Shown: positions 7,179-16,365, counted from the stretch's first letter. The stretch: 64,000 nucleotides of DNA from Ruthenibacterium lactatiformans (GCF_000949455.1 NZ_JXXK01000018.1:1-64000), one strand, 5' to 3'. Numbers and translations are program-made. Notes: generated by a model not told the origin, from the sequence alone.

Positions 7179-8177
7179 TTAAATTTGCAAAAAACCGACT
7201 TTTTTGTAGACTTTTGTCACTGTGCGGTCCGCAATGGCGGCAGCACGCCGCGCGCCCCCGGTGAGCACGCCGTCCAGATAAGCCTTGTCCGCCAGGATGC
7301 GTTTGTATTCGGCCTGGATGGGGGCGAAAGCATCCTTCACCACCTCGGCCACGGCCAGCTTGAACTCGCCGTAGCCCCTGCCCGCGAACTCCTTCTCAAT
7401 GGCGGCATAATCGCGGCCCGTGAACACACTGTAAATGCTCATCAGATTTGTGACGCCGGGCTTGTCCCCGGCGGCGCGCACGCATCCGTCGGAGTCCGTT
7501 ACGGCGCGCTTGAATTTGCGCACGATGGTATCCGCGTCGTCCAGCATCAGCACAAAGCCGTTGACGTTGGTGTCGCTTTTGCTCATTTTCTTCTCCGGCT
7601 CCTGCAGGCTCATGATTTTGGCTCCTGTTTTGGGGATGTAGCCGTCGGGCACCACGAAGGTGTCGCCGTATACGCCGTTGAACCTCTGGGCGACATTGCG
7701 CGCCAGCTCCAGATGCTGCTTCTGGTCGATGCCCACGGGTACGAGGTCGGCATTGTAGATGAGGATGTCAGCCGCCATGAGCACAGGATAGGTAAACAGG
7801 CCCGCGTTGATATCCTCCGGATGCCTGGCACTCTTTTCCTTAAACTGGTGCATACGCGTCAGCTCGCCGAAGGGCGTGCTGCAGGAGAGCACCCACGACA
7901 GCTCCGCATGAGCGGGCACATGGCTCTGTACGAACAGCACGCTCCTGTCCGGGTCGATGCCGCAAGCCAGCAGCAGCGCCGCAGCCTCCCGCGTCTGGCG
8001 GCGCAGGTCCGCCGGCGTTTGGCGCACGGTGATGGCGTGCATGTTGGCGATCATATAAATACAGTTATAATCGCTTTGCAGCGCGTCCCAGTTGCGCACC
8101 GCGCCCACATAATTGCCCAGCGTAAAAGTGCCGGTGGGCTGGATGCCGCTCAGGATGCGTTTTTTTTGTTCTTCCAT
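7179..8177 (-). CDS. trpS: Tryptophan--tRNA ligase
   Basis: Charges tRNA-Trp with tryptophan. The class I synthetase of 332 aa has the HIGH-equivalent PTGTFTLGN at residues 14-22 and KMSKS at 197-201; the length is standard. The ATG at 8177 gives the conserved N-terminus (KKRILSGIQPTG) and follows GGGGG at 9 bases; the frame stays open upstream without similarity. No T-box is visible in the leader, although many Firmicutes trpS genes have one. A 7-bp dyad lies over the -10 region instead. Confidence 0.97.
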   Translation of the reverse strand: MEEQKKRILSGIQPTGTFTLGNYVGAVRNWDALQSDYNCIYMIANMHAITVRQTPADLRRQTREAAALLLACGIDPDRSVLFVQSHVPAHAELSWVLSCSTPFGELTRMHQFKEKSARHPEDINAGLFTYPVLMAADILIYNADLVPVGIDQKQHLELARNVAQRFNGVYGDTFVVPDGYIPKTGAKIMSLQEPEKKMSKSDTNVNGFVLMLDDADTIVRKFKRAVTDSDGCVRAAGDKPGVTNLMSIYSVFTGRDYAAIEKEFAGRGYGEFKLAVAEVVKDAFAPIQAEYKRILADKAYLDGVLTGGARRAAAIADRTVTKVYKKVGFLQI

Positions 8178-8198
8178 TTCGGGTTCCCCCTGCTTTTT

Positions 8199-8242
8199 TA
8201 CAATATATAAATTATTGTAGCACACCCTAAGCCTGAAAGCAA
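8199..8242 (-). promoter_or_regulatory. trpS promoter with a dyad over the start region
   Basis: On the minus strand TTGCTT (8242-8237), 17-bp spacer, TACAAT (8219-8214). TACAATA (8199-8205) and TATTGTA (8213-8219) form a perfect dyad that includes the -10 box, a plausible operator. The rest of the gap to gltX holds only the gltX promoter. Confidence 0.6.
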
Positions 8243-8428
8243 TCGAGGCCGCCGGCAAAATCGCCAACCTCTGCGGGACGCCAAACGCTTTGTGCTGCGC
8301 GGCCGCTTTTTGGGCCCCTCCGTTCTCCTTTCCGGCGCGCAAAAGGGCAATTTTGCGCTGTAGGGGTGTTTTCCCGGCGCGTGTCCGGGCTGCAAACGTT
8401 TTTTAACCTTTTTCAACAGGCCGGGCAA

Positions 8429-8457
8429 TTGACAAACAGCCTGCTTGCGGCTAAACT
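8429..8457 (+). promoter_or_regulatory. Sigma-A promoter of gltX
   Basis: TTGACA (8429-8434), 17-bp spacer, TAAACT (8452-8457), 90 bp before the gltX start. Confidence 0.7.
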
Positions 8458-8548
8458 TAATAAGGAATAAAAGCGCGGCGGAACGCCGTTTTTTCATGTC
8501 CGTCCGGCTGCGCCGGGCAAAATCCAAAAATTGAGGAGTACCAAAGCT

Positions 8549-10003
8549 ATGGCATCGAATATCGTCCGTACCCGTTTCGCCCCCAGCCCCACGGGCTACA
8601 TGCACGTAGGCAACCTGCGCACCGCCCTCTATGCGTTTTTAAAAGCCAAAAGCGCCGGCGGAACGTTTATTCTGCGCATCGAAGACACCGACCAGGAGCG
8701 TTATGTGGAGGGTGCGGTGGACATCATCTACAATACCCTGCGCGAAACGGGCCTCATCTGGGACGAGGGGCCGGACATCGGCGGCCCCGTCGGCCCCTAT
8801 GTGCAGAGTGAACGCATGGGCATGTTCAAGGGCTATGCCGAGCAGCTTGTGAAAGAAGGCAAGGCTTATTACTGCTTCTGCGACAAGGAGCGTCTGGATG
8901 AAATGCGCCTGGTGCAGAAAGCCAGCGGCCAGGCTCCCCACTACGACGGCCACTGCCGCAGCCTTTCGCCCCAGGAGGTGCAGGCAAAGCTGGACGCCGG
9001 CCTTCCCTACGTCATCCGCCAGAAAATGCCCAAAACCGGCACCACCAGCTTTGAGGACGTGGTGTACGGCCACATCGAGGTGGACAACGCCACGCTGGAT
9101 GACCAGATCCTCATCAAGACCGACGGCATGCCCACCTACAACTTCGCCAACGTGGTGGACGACCATCTGATGGGCATCACCCATGTCATCCGAGGCTCGG
9201 AATACCTTTCCAGCACGCCCAAATACAATCTGCTGTACAAGGATTTCGGCTGGGATATCCCCACCTATATTCACTGCCCGCCCGTGATGAAGGACGCGCA
9301 GAACAAGCTGTCCAAGCGCAACGGAGACGCAAGCTATCAGGACCTCGTCGCCAAAGGCTACCTGAAAGAAGCCGTGCTCAACTACATTCTGCTGCTGGGC
9401 TGGAGTCCCAAGGGCGAGCGCGAGATTTTCACGCTGCCAGAGATGATCGAGGTGTTCGACGAGAGCGGCATCGGCAAGGCTCCCGCCATTTTCGACCCCG
9501 CGAAGCTGCGCTATATCAATGCCGAATACATCCGCGCCATGAGCGAGGAGGCGTTTTTCGAGAAAGCCGAGCCGTATATTGACAGTGTCGTCAAGACGCC
9601 CTGCAACAAGGCCCTGCTGGCCCAGGTGCTGCACCAGAGGTGCGAGCTGATGAGCGATATCCCCGAGCAGATCGACTTTATCGACGAAATGCCCGAGTAT
9701 GACCTTGCCATGTATACCAACAAGAAAATGAAGACCACCGCCGAGACCGCCAAGGAAGCGCTGGAAGCCATTCTGCCCGTACTGGAGGCCATTCCGGCCG
9801 ACGGCTTCACCCGGGACGCGGTGCATGCTGCCCTGTTTGCTCTGATTGAGGAAAAAGGCGTGAAAAACGGCTTTATGCTGTGGCCTCTGCGTGTGGCGGT
9901 GTCCGGCAAGCAGTTCACCCCCGGCGGCGGCATCGAGCTGGCCGCTGTGCTGGGCAAGGAAAAAGCGGTCGCCCGTGTCAAAGCCGCCATCCAGCGCCTG
10001 TAA
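8549..10003 (+). CDS. gltX: Glutamate--tRNA ligase
   Basis: Charges tRNA-Glu, and possibly tRNA-Gln if this organism uses the amidotransferase route. The 484-aa class I synthetase has FAPSPTGYMHVGN at 10-22 and KLSKR at 253-257, with the C-terminal anticodon-binding region present. The ATG at 8549 follows GAGGAG by 11 bases and gives the standard N-terminus. It stands alone with its own promoter and a strong terminator. Confidence 0.97.
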   Translation: MASNIVRTRFAPSPTGYMHVGNLRTALYAFLKAKSAGGTFILRIEDTDQERYVEGAVDIIYNTLRETGLIWDEGPDIGGPVGPYVQSERMGMFKGYAEQLVKEGKAYYCFCDKERLDEMRLVQKASGQAPHYDGHCRSLSPQEVQAKLDAGLPYVIRQKMPKTGTTSFEDVVYGHIEVDNATLDDQILIKTDGMPTYNFANVVDDHLMGITHVIRGSEYLSSTPKYNLLYKDFGWDIPTYIHCPPVMKDAQNKLSKRNGDASYQDLVAKGYLKEAVLNYILLLGWSPKGEREIFTLPEMIEVFDESGIGKAPAIFDPAKLRYINAEYIRAMSEEAFFEKAEPYIDSVVKTPCNKALLAQVLHQRCELMSDIPEQIDFIDEMPEYDLAMYTNKKMKTTAETAKEALEAILPVLEAIPADGFTRDAVHAALFALIEEKGVKNGFMLWPLRVAVSGKQFTPGGGIELAAVLGKEKAVARVKAAIQRL

Positions 10004-10064
10004 AGGCTATCTCCCTGTCACATCGGCAAAACGGAGATAATTGTAAAAAATTACCAAATTTAAC

Positions 10065-10111
10065 AAGTCCCCGGCATGAAGAGACAAAATCTTCTGCCGG
10101 GGACTTTTATA
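10065..10111 (+). terminator. Strong intrinsic terminator after gltX
   Basis: A 12-bp stem (10065-10076 with 10095-10106) is extended by GAAGA/TCTTC and followed by TTTTAT. Confidence 0.92.
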
Positions 10112-10256
10112 ATTGTGGGTACCCTGCCATAGATATGCGGCCCGCGCGCGGTTTATGCCTTTCTTCGGGAAAGCGCCCCGCCCGGGCGGGAAAAGAAAGC
10201 GGGCAGATCCGGCGCACACCGTCCAACGCCGTGCCGGAAAAGCCCGGAAGGAAAGA

Positions 10257-12581
10257 ATGGTGACCCACATGTCCGTCAAACTCCGTGAAAGGCCCGTGGT
10301 GCGAAAGGCGATGCGCACGGGCGTGCCCCAACGCCTTCTGCCTCTTGCGTTCCAGCTTTGCGCCGCATTGCTGGGCTGGCTGGGCGCCGGCGCGCCGCTG
10401 CTGGGCGGCCTGCGCCCTCTGGGGCTCTGCTTCGCGGCGGCTGTGCCCACACCCTACGCGGTGTGCGCCGCCGCGGGCGCGGCGGCCGGATACGCCTTTG
10501 CGCTGCCGCTGGCAGACGCCGCGCCTTACCTGGCCGGCGCGGCCGTGGTGGCGCTCCTGCGCGGCCTGGCCGGTACGCGCCGTCAGAATTATGCGCCCAT
10601 GGCCCCCGCCACGGCGGCGGGCATCGTATTCTGCCTCATCCGCTCCGGCCTGGCCGTGGCGGGCTATGCCGGGCTGCCGGGCATCCTCTCCGCCGCGGCC
10701 GAAGCGCTGCTTGTGCTGGGGCTGTCCTATCTTCTGGTGGGCTTTTTTGCCGTGCCCCGGCAGGGCGGAATGCCTCAGGACGCCGAGGAGCGCGCCGCGC
10801 TTTGCTTCGCCTTTATGGCGCTGCTGGCCTGCCTGACGCCCTACACGGTACTGGGGCTGTCCGTCGCCCGCGCCGCCGCCGCGCTGACGGTGCTGGCTGT
10901 TGCGGCCCGCGGGCAGGAGGGAGCAGCCGCCGTAACGGCCGTGGGCGCCATGGCGGCGCTGTGCGCGGCGGACCCCGCCAACCTGTATGCCGGGCTTGGC
11001 ATCGCGGCAGGCGGGCTTGCCGCTGGCTTGTTCACAGGCAGCAGCCGCCCGGTGACGGCTCTGGTGTTCTGCGGCGCGGGGCTGGTGGGCGTGTCCTGCG
11101 CGCCCGGCAACAACGCGGGGCTGCAGCTGGCCGTGGAGCTTTGCATTGCGGGCGCGGCGTACTGCCTGCTGCCCGCCGGACTGTTCCAGCGTGTTCCCGC
11201 CGCGCCGCCGTCCGCCCCCTTTGCCTCACGAGCGGCGCTCACCACGCTCTCCGGGCGGCTGGAGGCTGTGTCCGGCGCGCTGTGCGCCGTGGGCGACACC
11301 GTGCAGGCCGTATGCGAACGGCTGCCGCCCCGGCGCGAGACCACTGCCGACCTGTGCGACGCCGTGGCGGAGCGTTGCTGCAAGGCCTGCGGCAAACGCC
11401 TGTATTGCTGGGTGGACTGCGCCGGCGAGACCTACGACGCGTTCAACAATCTTTCCCCGCTCATTGCCATGCCCGACGGCGTGGCCGCGGCGGACCTGCC
11501 CCCGGTTTTGCAGCGGCGGTGCCAGACACCTGTGCGGCTGGCCAACGCCATCAATGTGGCCGCCGCCGAACAGGCTGCGCGGCGGGCGGCACGCACACAC
11601 GACGGCGCGGCGCGCGCCGCTTTGTGCGAACAGTACAGCGCCCTGGCCGCGGCTCTGGCCGAGCTGGCCGGGCAGGTGTACCAGACGGATGTTCCGGACA
11701 AGCGCAAGGCCCGCCGACTGGAGCAATTGTTCTCGGAGATCGGCCTGGAGCCGCTGGAGACCACCGTTGCCCAGGACGCTTCCGGCCGCGTGACGGCCAC
11801 CGTATGCGTGCCGCGCCTGTCCTTCACGGCCGACGAGCTGAAGGTCATCACCGATGAGGTCTCCACCCTGTGCCGCCGCACCTTCGCGCCCGCCCAATGC
11901 ATCCATTCCGGCACGGTGACCAAGCTGCTGTTCCGTGAACGGCCCCGCTTTGCCGTGGACTGCGCCGTCTGCGCCCTGCCCGCCGGCGGCGACATATCCG
12001 CCGATGCGATACAGGCCTTCCCCGATGAAACAGGCCATTTTCACGCGGTGCTGTGCGACGGCATGGGCACTGGTAAGGCGGCGGCGGTGGGCGGCGTGCT
12101 GGCCGCCTCCCTTACGAAAGAGCTGCTGCACGCCGGGTTCGAAAGCGCCAGCACGGCGCGGCTGGTGAACATCGCGCTGGCGCTGAAGAGCGACGACGAA
12201 AGCGCCGTGGCACTGGACGCGCTTTCCATCGACCTGTACACCGGGGACGCAGTGCTGTACAAGGCGGGGGCCGCGGCTTCGTTTCTATTAAGGGACGGTA
12301 AGGCCGCCGTTTACAGCGGCGACACGCTTCCCATCGGCATTCTAGGCAGCGTGACGGGCCGCCGGGAGCTGCTGTGCCTTTCCCCCGGCGATACCGCTGT
12401 GCTGGTGAGCGATGGCGCGCTGGCTCCGGGCGCCTCCTGGCTGCGCGCGCAGCTCGTGGCTCACGCGGACGACGCGCCCCAAAAGCTGGCGGATGCGGTG
12501 GCCCGCGCGGCGAGGGAAAAGCAGCAGGACATGCCCGACGACGTAACCGTGATGGCACTGCGCCTGCGCGCGGTAGAATAA
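10257..12581 (+). CDS. spoIIE: Stage II sporulation protein E (membrane PP2C phosphatase)
   Basis: Membrane serine phosphatase that in sporulating Firmicutes dephosphorylates SpoIIAA and so activates sigma-F in the forespore. About 774 aa, close to the 827 aa of B. subtilis. Residues 20-310 hold roughly ten hydrophobic segments. A middle region follows, and the last 210 residues are the PP2C-like domain with metal-binding LCDGMGTG, VSDGAL and the terminal PDDVTVM. I chose the ATG at 10257 after GGAAGGAAAG; an ATG at 10269 is also possible. The gene implies sporulation capacity, but the rest of the pathway is outside the window. Confidence 0.93.
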   Translation: MVTHMSVKLRERPVVRKAMRTGVPQRLLPLAFQLCAALLGWLGAGAPLLGGLRPLGLCFAAAVPTPYAVCAAAGAAAGYAFALPLADAAPYLAGAAVVALLRGLAGTRRQNYAPMAPATAAGIVFCLIRSGLAVAGYAGLPGILSAAAEALLVLGLSYLLVGFFAVPRQGGMPQDAEERAALCFAFMALLACLTPYTVLGLSVARAAAALTVLAVAARGQEGAAAVTAVGAMAALCAADPANLYAGLGIAAGGLAAGLFTGSSRPVTALVFCGAGLVGVSCAPGNNAGLQLAVELCIAGAAYCLLPAGLFQRVPAAPPSAPFASRAALTTLSGRLEAVSGALCAVGDTVQAVCERLPPRRETTADLCDAVAERCCKACGKRLYCWVDCAGETYDAFNNLSPLIAMPDGVAAADLPPVLQRRCQTPVRLANAINVAAAEQAARRAARTHDGAARAALCEQYSALAAALAELAGQVYQTDVPDKRKARRLEQLFSEIGLEPLETTVAQDASGRVTATVCVPRLSFTADELKVITDEVSTLCRRTFAPAQCIHSGTVTKLLFRERPRFAVDCAVCALPAGGDISADAIQAFPDETGHFHAVLCDGMGTGKAAAVGGVLAASLTKELLHAGFESASTARLVNIALALKSDDESAVALDALSIDLYTGDAVLYKAGAAASFLLRDGKAAVYSGDTLPIGILGSVTGRRELLCLSPGDTAVLVSDGALAPGASWLRAQLVAHADDAPQKLADAVARAAREKQQDMPDDVTVMALRLRAVE

Positions 12582-12644
12582 CCGCCCCGGGGCGGGCCGC
12601 TCCTGCCGCTTGCCTCCTCCGCGCTCGGCCGCGGAAACTTTTTC

Positions 12645-12673
12645 TTGATTCGCTCCATGCCCCATACTATAAT
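12645..12673 (+). promoter_or_regulatory. Sigma-A promoter of the methyltransferase gene
   Basis: TTGATT (12645-12650), 17-bp spacer, consensus TATAAT (12668-12673), 39 bp before the start codon. Confidence 0.75.
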
Positions 12674-12711
12674 AGAGACCAAATACGACTGGCTCTGTAA
12701 GGAGGTGCCGC

Positions 12712-13503
12712 ATGGAAGCAAATCAATACCTGAACGATTTTTACAACCATTACGACGAGGACAGCCGCCTGCTGTTTCAGCACGGCAGCGTCGAATTTCT
12801 CACCACGATGCGCTACATCGAGAAATATCTCAAGCACGGCGACAAAGTCCTCGAGATCGGCGCCGGAACGGGCCGCTATTCTCACGCGCTGGCGCGCCGG
12901 GGGCATCCCGTGGACGCGGTGGAGCTGGTCGCGCACAACATCGAGGTTTTCCGCCAAAACACCCGTCCCGGGGAAAGCGTCACCATCGCACAGGGCAATG
13001 CTCTGGATCTGTCCGCCTTTGCGGACAACGCCTACGATGTCACGCTTCTGCTCGGCCCGCTTTATCATCTGTATACTCAGGACGACAAGCGCCGGGCGCT
13101 GCGGGAGGCGATCCGCGTCACAAAGCCGGGCGGCGTTGTCTTTGCCGCTTATGTCATCTCCGACGGCTGCCTTCTGGACGAGGGCTTCCGCCGCGACAAT
13201 ATCTCTGTGGCCGAATATGTGCGGGACGGGCTGCTGGACGCCCGGACGTTTGCCGCCAGCTCCCAGCCAAAGGATTTGTTCGAGCTGGTGCGCAAAGAGG
13301 ATGTTGATGAGCTGATGTCCGTGTTCCCTGTAACGCGGCTGCACTATGTAGCCTCCGACGGCTGCGCCCTGCTTTTGCGCGACGAGATCGACGCGATGGA
13401 CGCTGACGCCTTCGCCCTGTATCTGAAATACCATTTCGCCACCTGTGAACGCGCGGACCTGGCGGGCATTACAAGCCATGCGGTGGATATCTTCCGCAAG
13501 TGA
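12712..13503 (+). CDS. Class I SAM-dependent methyltransferase
   Basis: Cytoplasmic methyltransferase of 263 aa. Motif I (VLEIGAGTGRY, residues 46-56) binds S-adenosylmethionine; the acidic motif II end is DAVELV, and a VTKPGG motif follows the LGPLYHL strand. The substrate cannot be told. It has a very strong RBS (AAGGAGGTG) and its own promoter. The terminator downstream is duplicated around an inserted repeat element. Confidence 0.88.
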   Translation: MEANQYLNDFYNHYDEDSRLLFQHGSVEFLTTMRYIEKYLKHGDKVLEIGAGTGRYSHALARRGHPVDAVELVAHNIEVFRQNTRPGESVTIAQGNALDLSAFADNAYDVTLLLGPLYHLYTQDDKRRALREAIRVTKPGGVVFAAYVISDGCLLDEGFRRDNISVAEYVRDGLLDARTFAASSQPKDLFELVRKEDVDELMSVFPVTRLHYVASDGCALLLRDEIDAMDADAFALYLKYHFATCERADLAGITSHAVDIFRK

Positions 13504-13534
13504 CCGACTCTTCCCCTGTCCGTTTTTCACAAAG

Positions 13535-13784
13535 AAGCTCCGGGCCCGGCTTTCCGCCGCACCCGGAGCTTTCAGCTTGTCGAAAAAGCTTCGCTTTTGC
13601 GCCAAGCTGCCTACGAACAGGGCCTGCGGCCCCGTTCGCCGCGCACGGCGCGGGGTTATTTTAAATGAAAAAGGGGTTCGCCACCCCTTTTTCAAGCTTT
13701 TTCCCCAGACATTTCTTTTACTTCTCTGCCTTTTTCAATAGTCTGAAAGCTCCGGGCCCGGCTTTCCGCCGCACCCGGAGCTTT
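13535..13784 (+). repeat. Structured repeat element, copy 1, flanked by duplicated terminator hairpins
   Basis: A 174-bp core (13573-13746) lies between two identical 38-bp copies of the terminator hairpin (13535-13572 and 13747-13784). The core ends are inverted repeats of the form CAG-N6-GAAAAAG. Inside are a nested hairpin (CAGCTTG ... CAAGCTG around AAAAGC/GCTTTT), two GC-rich hairpins and a central AAAAAGGGG/CCCCTTTTT hairpin with a 6-base loop. The core recurs at 42262-42498. It fills the gap between the methyltransferase and glyA, and any open frame through it looks fortuitous. Confidence 0.85.
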
Positions 13785-13788
13785 TTTC
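13748..13788 (+). terminator. Intrinsic terminator (right copy of the duplicated hairpin)
   Basis: AGCTCCGGG (13748-13756) pairs with CCCGGAGCT (13774-13782), followed by TTTTTC. The left copy at 13536-13570 has the same stem but only three T residues. The hairpin can also serve glyA from the other strand, though its T run is poor in that direction. Confidence 0.85.
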
Positions 13789-13804
13789 TGTCTGCGTGCT
13801 GTTG

Positions 13805-15055
13805 TTACTCGTACAGCGGGAAACGGGCCGTCAGGGCGGCTACCTCGGCGGCGACGGCTTCCTTCTGCGCCTCAAAATCAAAGGTGCAGGCCGCGATCCA
13901 TTTTGCAATCTTCCGCATTTCCTCCGGCCCGAAGCCGCGGGTGGTGACAGCGGGCGTTCCGATGCGCACGCCGGAGGTAACGAAAGGCTTCTCCGGGTCG
14001 TTGGGAACGGTGTTTTTGTTTGCTGTGATGTGCACCTCGTCCAGACGGCGCTCCAGCTCCTTGCCCGTAACGCCCGTGCCGCGCAGGTCCACGGTCATCA
14101 GGTGGTTGTCCGTGCCGCCGGAGACAAGGCCCAGCCCCTCGTCCAGCAGCGCTTGGGCCAGCACGCGGGCGTTCTCTGCGATATTCTTCTGATATTCTTT
14201 GAATTCCGGCTTCAGCGCTTCGCCGAAGCACACGGCCTTGGCCGCGATAATATGCTCCAGCGGGCCGCCCTGGGTACCCGGGAAAATAGCCTTGTCGATG
14301 GCCTTGGCGTACTCCTCCCGGCACAGGATCAGGCCGCCGCGGGGGCCGCGCAGCGTTTTGTGGGTGGTGGTTGTCACCACGTCGGCATAGGGCACGGGGT
14401 TCGGGTGCAGGCCAGCGGCCACAAGCCCCGCGATGTGCGCCATATCCACCATAAACAGCGCGCCGTTTTCCCGGGCGATCTTCGCGATGCGTTCAAAATC
14501 AATGGTGCGGGAGTAGGCCGAAGCGCCCGCGACGATCATTTTGGGCTTGTGCTCCTTTGCTTTTTTCTCCAGATCCGCATAATCCAGATAGCCGTTTTCG
14601 TCCACGCCGTATGCGATGAAATTATAGTTCTTGCCGCTCATGTTCACAGGGCTGCCGTGGGTGAGGTGGCCGCCGTTGGAAAGATCCATGCCCAGGACGG
14701 TATCGCCCACGTTCAGCAGCGCAAAATAAACGGCCAGATTGGCCTGCGCGCCCGAATGCGGCTGCACATTGGCGTGCTCGGCGCCGAACAGCCTGCACGC
14801 GCGGTCGCGGGCAATGTCCTCCACCACGTCCACGCACTGGCATCCGCCGTAGTAGCGGTGGCCGGGATACCCTTCGGCGTACTTGTTGGTGAGCACGCTG
14901 CCCATGGCGGCCATTACCGCGGGCGAGACGATATTTTCAGAGGCGATCAGCTCGATATTGCCCCGCTGGCGTTTGAGTTCGGCCTCCATCGCCGCGCCGA
15001 CCTCGGGGTCGGCCTGTGTGACGAAGCCGATGGTGTCCATCATTTCTTTGAACAT
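13805..15055 (-). CDS. glyA: Serine hydroxymethyltransferase
   Basis: Pyridoxal-phosphate enzyme that interconverts serine and glycine while loading tetrahydrofolate with a one-carbon unit. It has 416 aa, the usual length. The cofactor lysine is Lys233 in VVTTTTHKTLRGPRGG, and ELIASENI and the HPNPVPYADVV region are intact. AGGAGGG lies 8 bases before the ATG at 15055. It is convergent with the methyltransferase gene and has its own promoter. Confidence 0.97.
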   Translation of the reverse strand: MFKEMMDTIGFVTQADPEVGAAMEAELKRQRGNIELIASENIVSPAVMAAMGSVLTNKYAEGYPGHRYYGGCQCVDVVEDIARDRACRLFGAEHANVQPHSGAQANLAVYFALLNVGDTVLGMDLSNGGHLTHGSPVNMSGKNYNFIAYGVDENGYLDYADLEKKAKEHKPKMIVAGASAYSRTIDFERIAKIARENGALFMVDMAHIAGLVAAGLHPNPVPYADVVTTTTHKTLRGPRGGLILCREEYAKAIDKAIFPGTQGGPLEHIIAAKAVCFGEALKPEFKEYQKNIAENARVLAQALLDEGLGLVSGGTDNHLMTVDLRGTGVTGKELERRLDEVHITANKNTVPNDPEKPFVTSGVRIGTPAVTTRGFGPEEMRKIAKWIAACTFDFEAQKEAVAAEVAALTARFPLYE

Positions 15056-15120
15056 GGGTGTGCCCTCCTGTACTGTTTTACTTCCTGCGGCGGTTTTCCC
15101 CGCCTTCTTCCCAATTATAG

Positions 15121-15149
15121 ATTATACACCCGCCGCGCGCGGCGCACAA
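15121..15149 (-). promoter_or_regulatory. Sigma-A promoter of glyA
   Basis: On the minus strand TTGTGC (15149-15144), 17-bp spacer, TATAAT (15126-15121), 66 bp before the start codon. Confidence 0.65.
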
Positions 15150-15307
15150 GACGCTTTAGCCTGTTAAACTGCTGAATTTTCAGCGGCACAGACGTTCCCC
15201 CTTTTGCTTTTGGACGAAATGTGCTATCATAATATCAATTTATCGGCGGCTTTCTTTTATGCGCGAAAGCGCGCGGGGCGGCCGCCGTGCAACAGGGAGG
15301 CGTCTTT

Positions 15308-15973
15308 TTGCGCACAAAAGCAGATACCAGGCTCATTGTAGAGCGCCTGAAAAAGGAATACCCCGTGAGCGAATGCTCGCTTGCCTATGACGACGCGTGG
15401 CAGCTTCTTGTCAGCGTGCGGCTTTCGGCCCAATGCACCGACGCCCGCGTGAATATCGTGACAAAGGACCTGTTTGCCAAATATCCCACGCTGGAGGCGC
15501 TGGCTGCGGCCGGGCCGGACGCCATAGAGGCCATCATCAAGCCCTGCGGCCTGGGCAAAAGCAAGGCGCGCGACCTTGCCGGCATGGCAAACATGCTGCT
15601 GCGGGAATACGGCGGCAAAGTGCCCCAGGCCATGGAGGATCTTCTGCGCCTGCCGGGCGTGGGCCGCAAAAGCGCCAATCTCATCCGGGGCGATATCTTC
15701 CACCTGCCCGCCGTCGTGGCGGACACCCACTGCATCCGCATGGCAAACCGCATCGGTTTCGTGACGGACACCACCGACCCGGTGCAGGTGGAGCGCGCGC
15801 TGGTGAAGGTCCTGCCGCCTGAGGAGTCCAACGATTTCTGCCACCGCTGCGTGATGCACGGACGCGTGGTGTGCACCGCCCGCAAGGCTCTGTGCGAGGT
15901 GTGCTGCCTGCAGGACGTCTGCCGCACTGGCAAAAAAACCATCAAACAGGAAACATTGGAGGAACTGGTATGA
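15308..15973 (+). CDS. nth: Endonuclease III
   Basis: Base-excision repair glycosylase/AP lyase for oxidised pyrimidines. The 221-aa protein has the helix-hairpin-helix LPGVGRKSAN with catalytic Lys121, catalytic Asp139 in VVADTHC, and the iron-sulfur ligands C189-x6-C196-x2-C199-x5-C205, exactly the family spacing. I chose the TTG at 15308, 7 bases after GGGAGG; a GTG at 15287 overlaps that RBS. The stop overlaps the start of the lipoprotein gene (ATGA), so they form an operon. Confidence 0.95.
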   Translation: MRTKADTRLIVERLKKEYPVSECSLAYDDAWQLLVSVRLSAQCTDARVNIVTKDLFAKYPTLEALAAAGPDAIEAIIKPCGLGKSKARDLAGMANMLLREYGGKVPQAMEDLLRLPGVGRKSANLIRGDIFHLPAVVADTHCIRMANRIGFVTDTTDPVQVERALVKVLPPEESNDFCHRCVMHGRVVCTARKALCEVCCLQDVCRTGKKTIKQETLEELV

Positions 15974-16365
15974 AACGCACTTTATCGCTTGCTTTGTGCC
16001 TGATTTTAAGCCTGGCTTTGCTGGCCGGGTGCGGCGCCGCGCCGCTGCCCGACGGCCTGACGCAGGAAAGCGTGACGGACGCCGCGGCGCAGACCGTGGC
16101 GCAGCTGAACGACGAGGACTATGACGCGTTGTTCGCCGGAATGACAGAGGAGATGACCTCCGCCATGACGGTCGAGGACCTTGCCGCCGTATGGCAGCCG
16201 GTGCTGGAAGCCGCCGGCGCGTTCGATTCCATCACAAAAACGACCGTGGGCGGCAAGGACGGTTACGGCGTGGCCGTGGTACAGGCAAAATATGAAAACG
16301 CCGCGGTGACCTTTACGCTCTCCTACACACCGGAGGGCAAGCTGGGCGGGCTGTTCTTCAAATAA
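15970..16365 (+). CDS. Small lipoprotein with a DUF3887-like domain
   Basis: Exported lipoprotein of 131 aa. A signal peptide ends in the lipobox LAGC (lipid-anchored cysteine near residue 20). The mature part resembles DUF3887: an amphipathic stretch followed by a beta-rich end (VTFTLSYTPEGKLGGLFF). Function is unknown; related domains sit outside the membrane in many Firmicutes. The ATG overlaps the nth stop and GGAGG precedes it. azlC follows 38 bp later. Confidence 0.75.
   Translation: MKRTLSLALCLILSLALLAGCGAAPLPDGLTQESVTDAAAQTVAQLNDEDYDALFAGMTEEMTSAMTVEDLAAVWQPVLEAAGAFDSITKTTVGGKDGYGVAVVQAKYENAAVTFTLSYTPEGKLGGLFFK

Noticed and set aside
13445..13741. Open frame through the repeat element (text around KKLRFCAKLP)
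   Set aside because: The same text appears at 42265-42360 because the DNA element is repeated. It has no RBS and crosses hairpins, so it is probably not translated.
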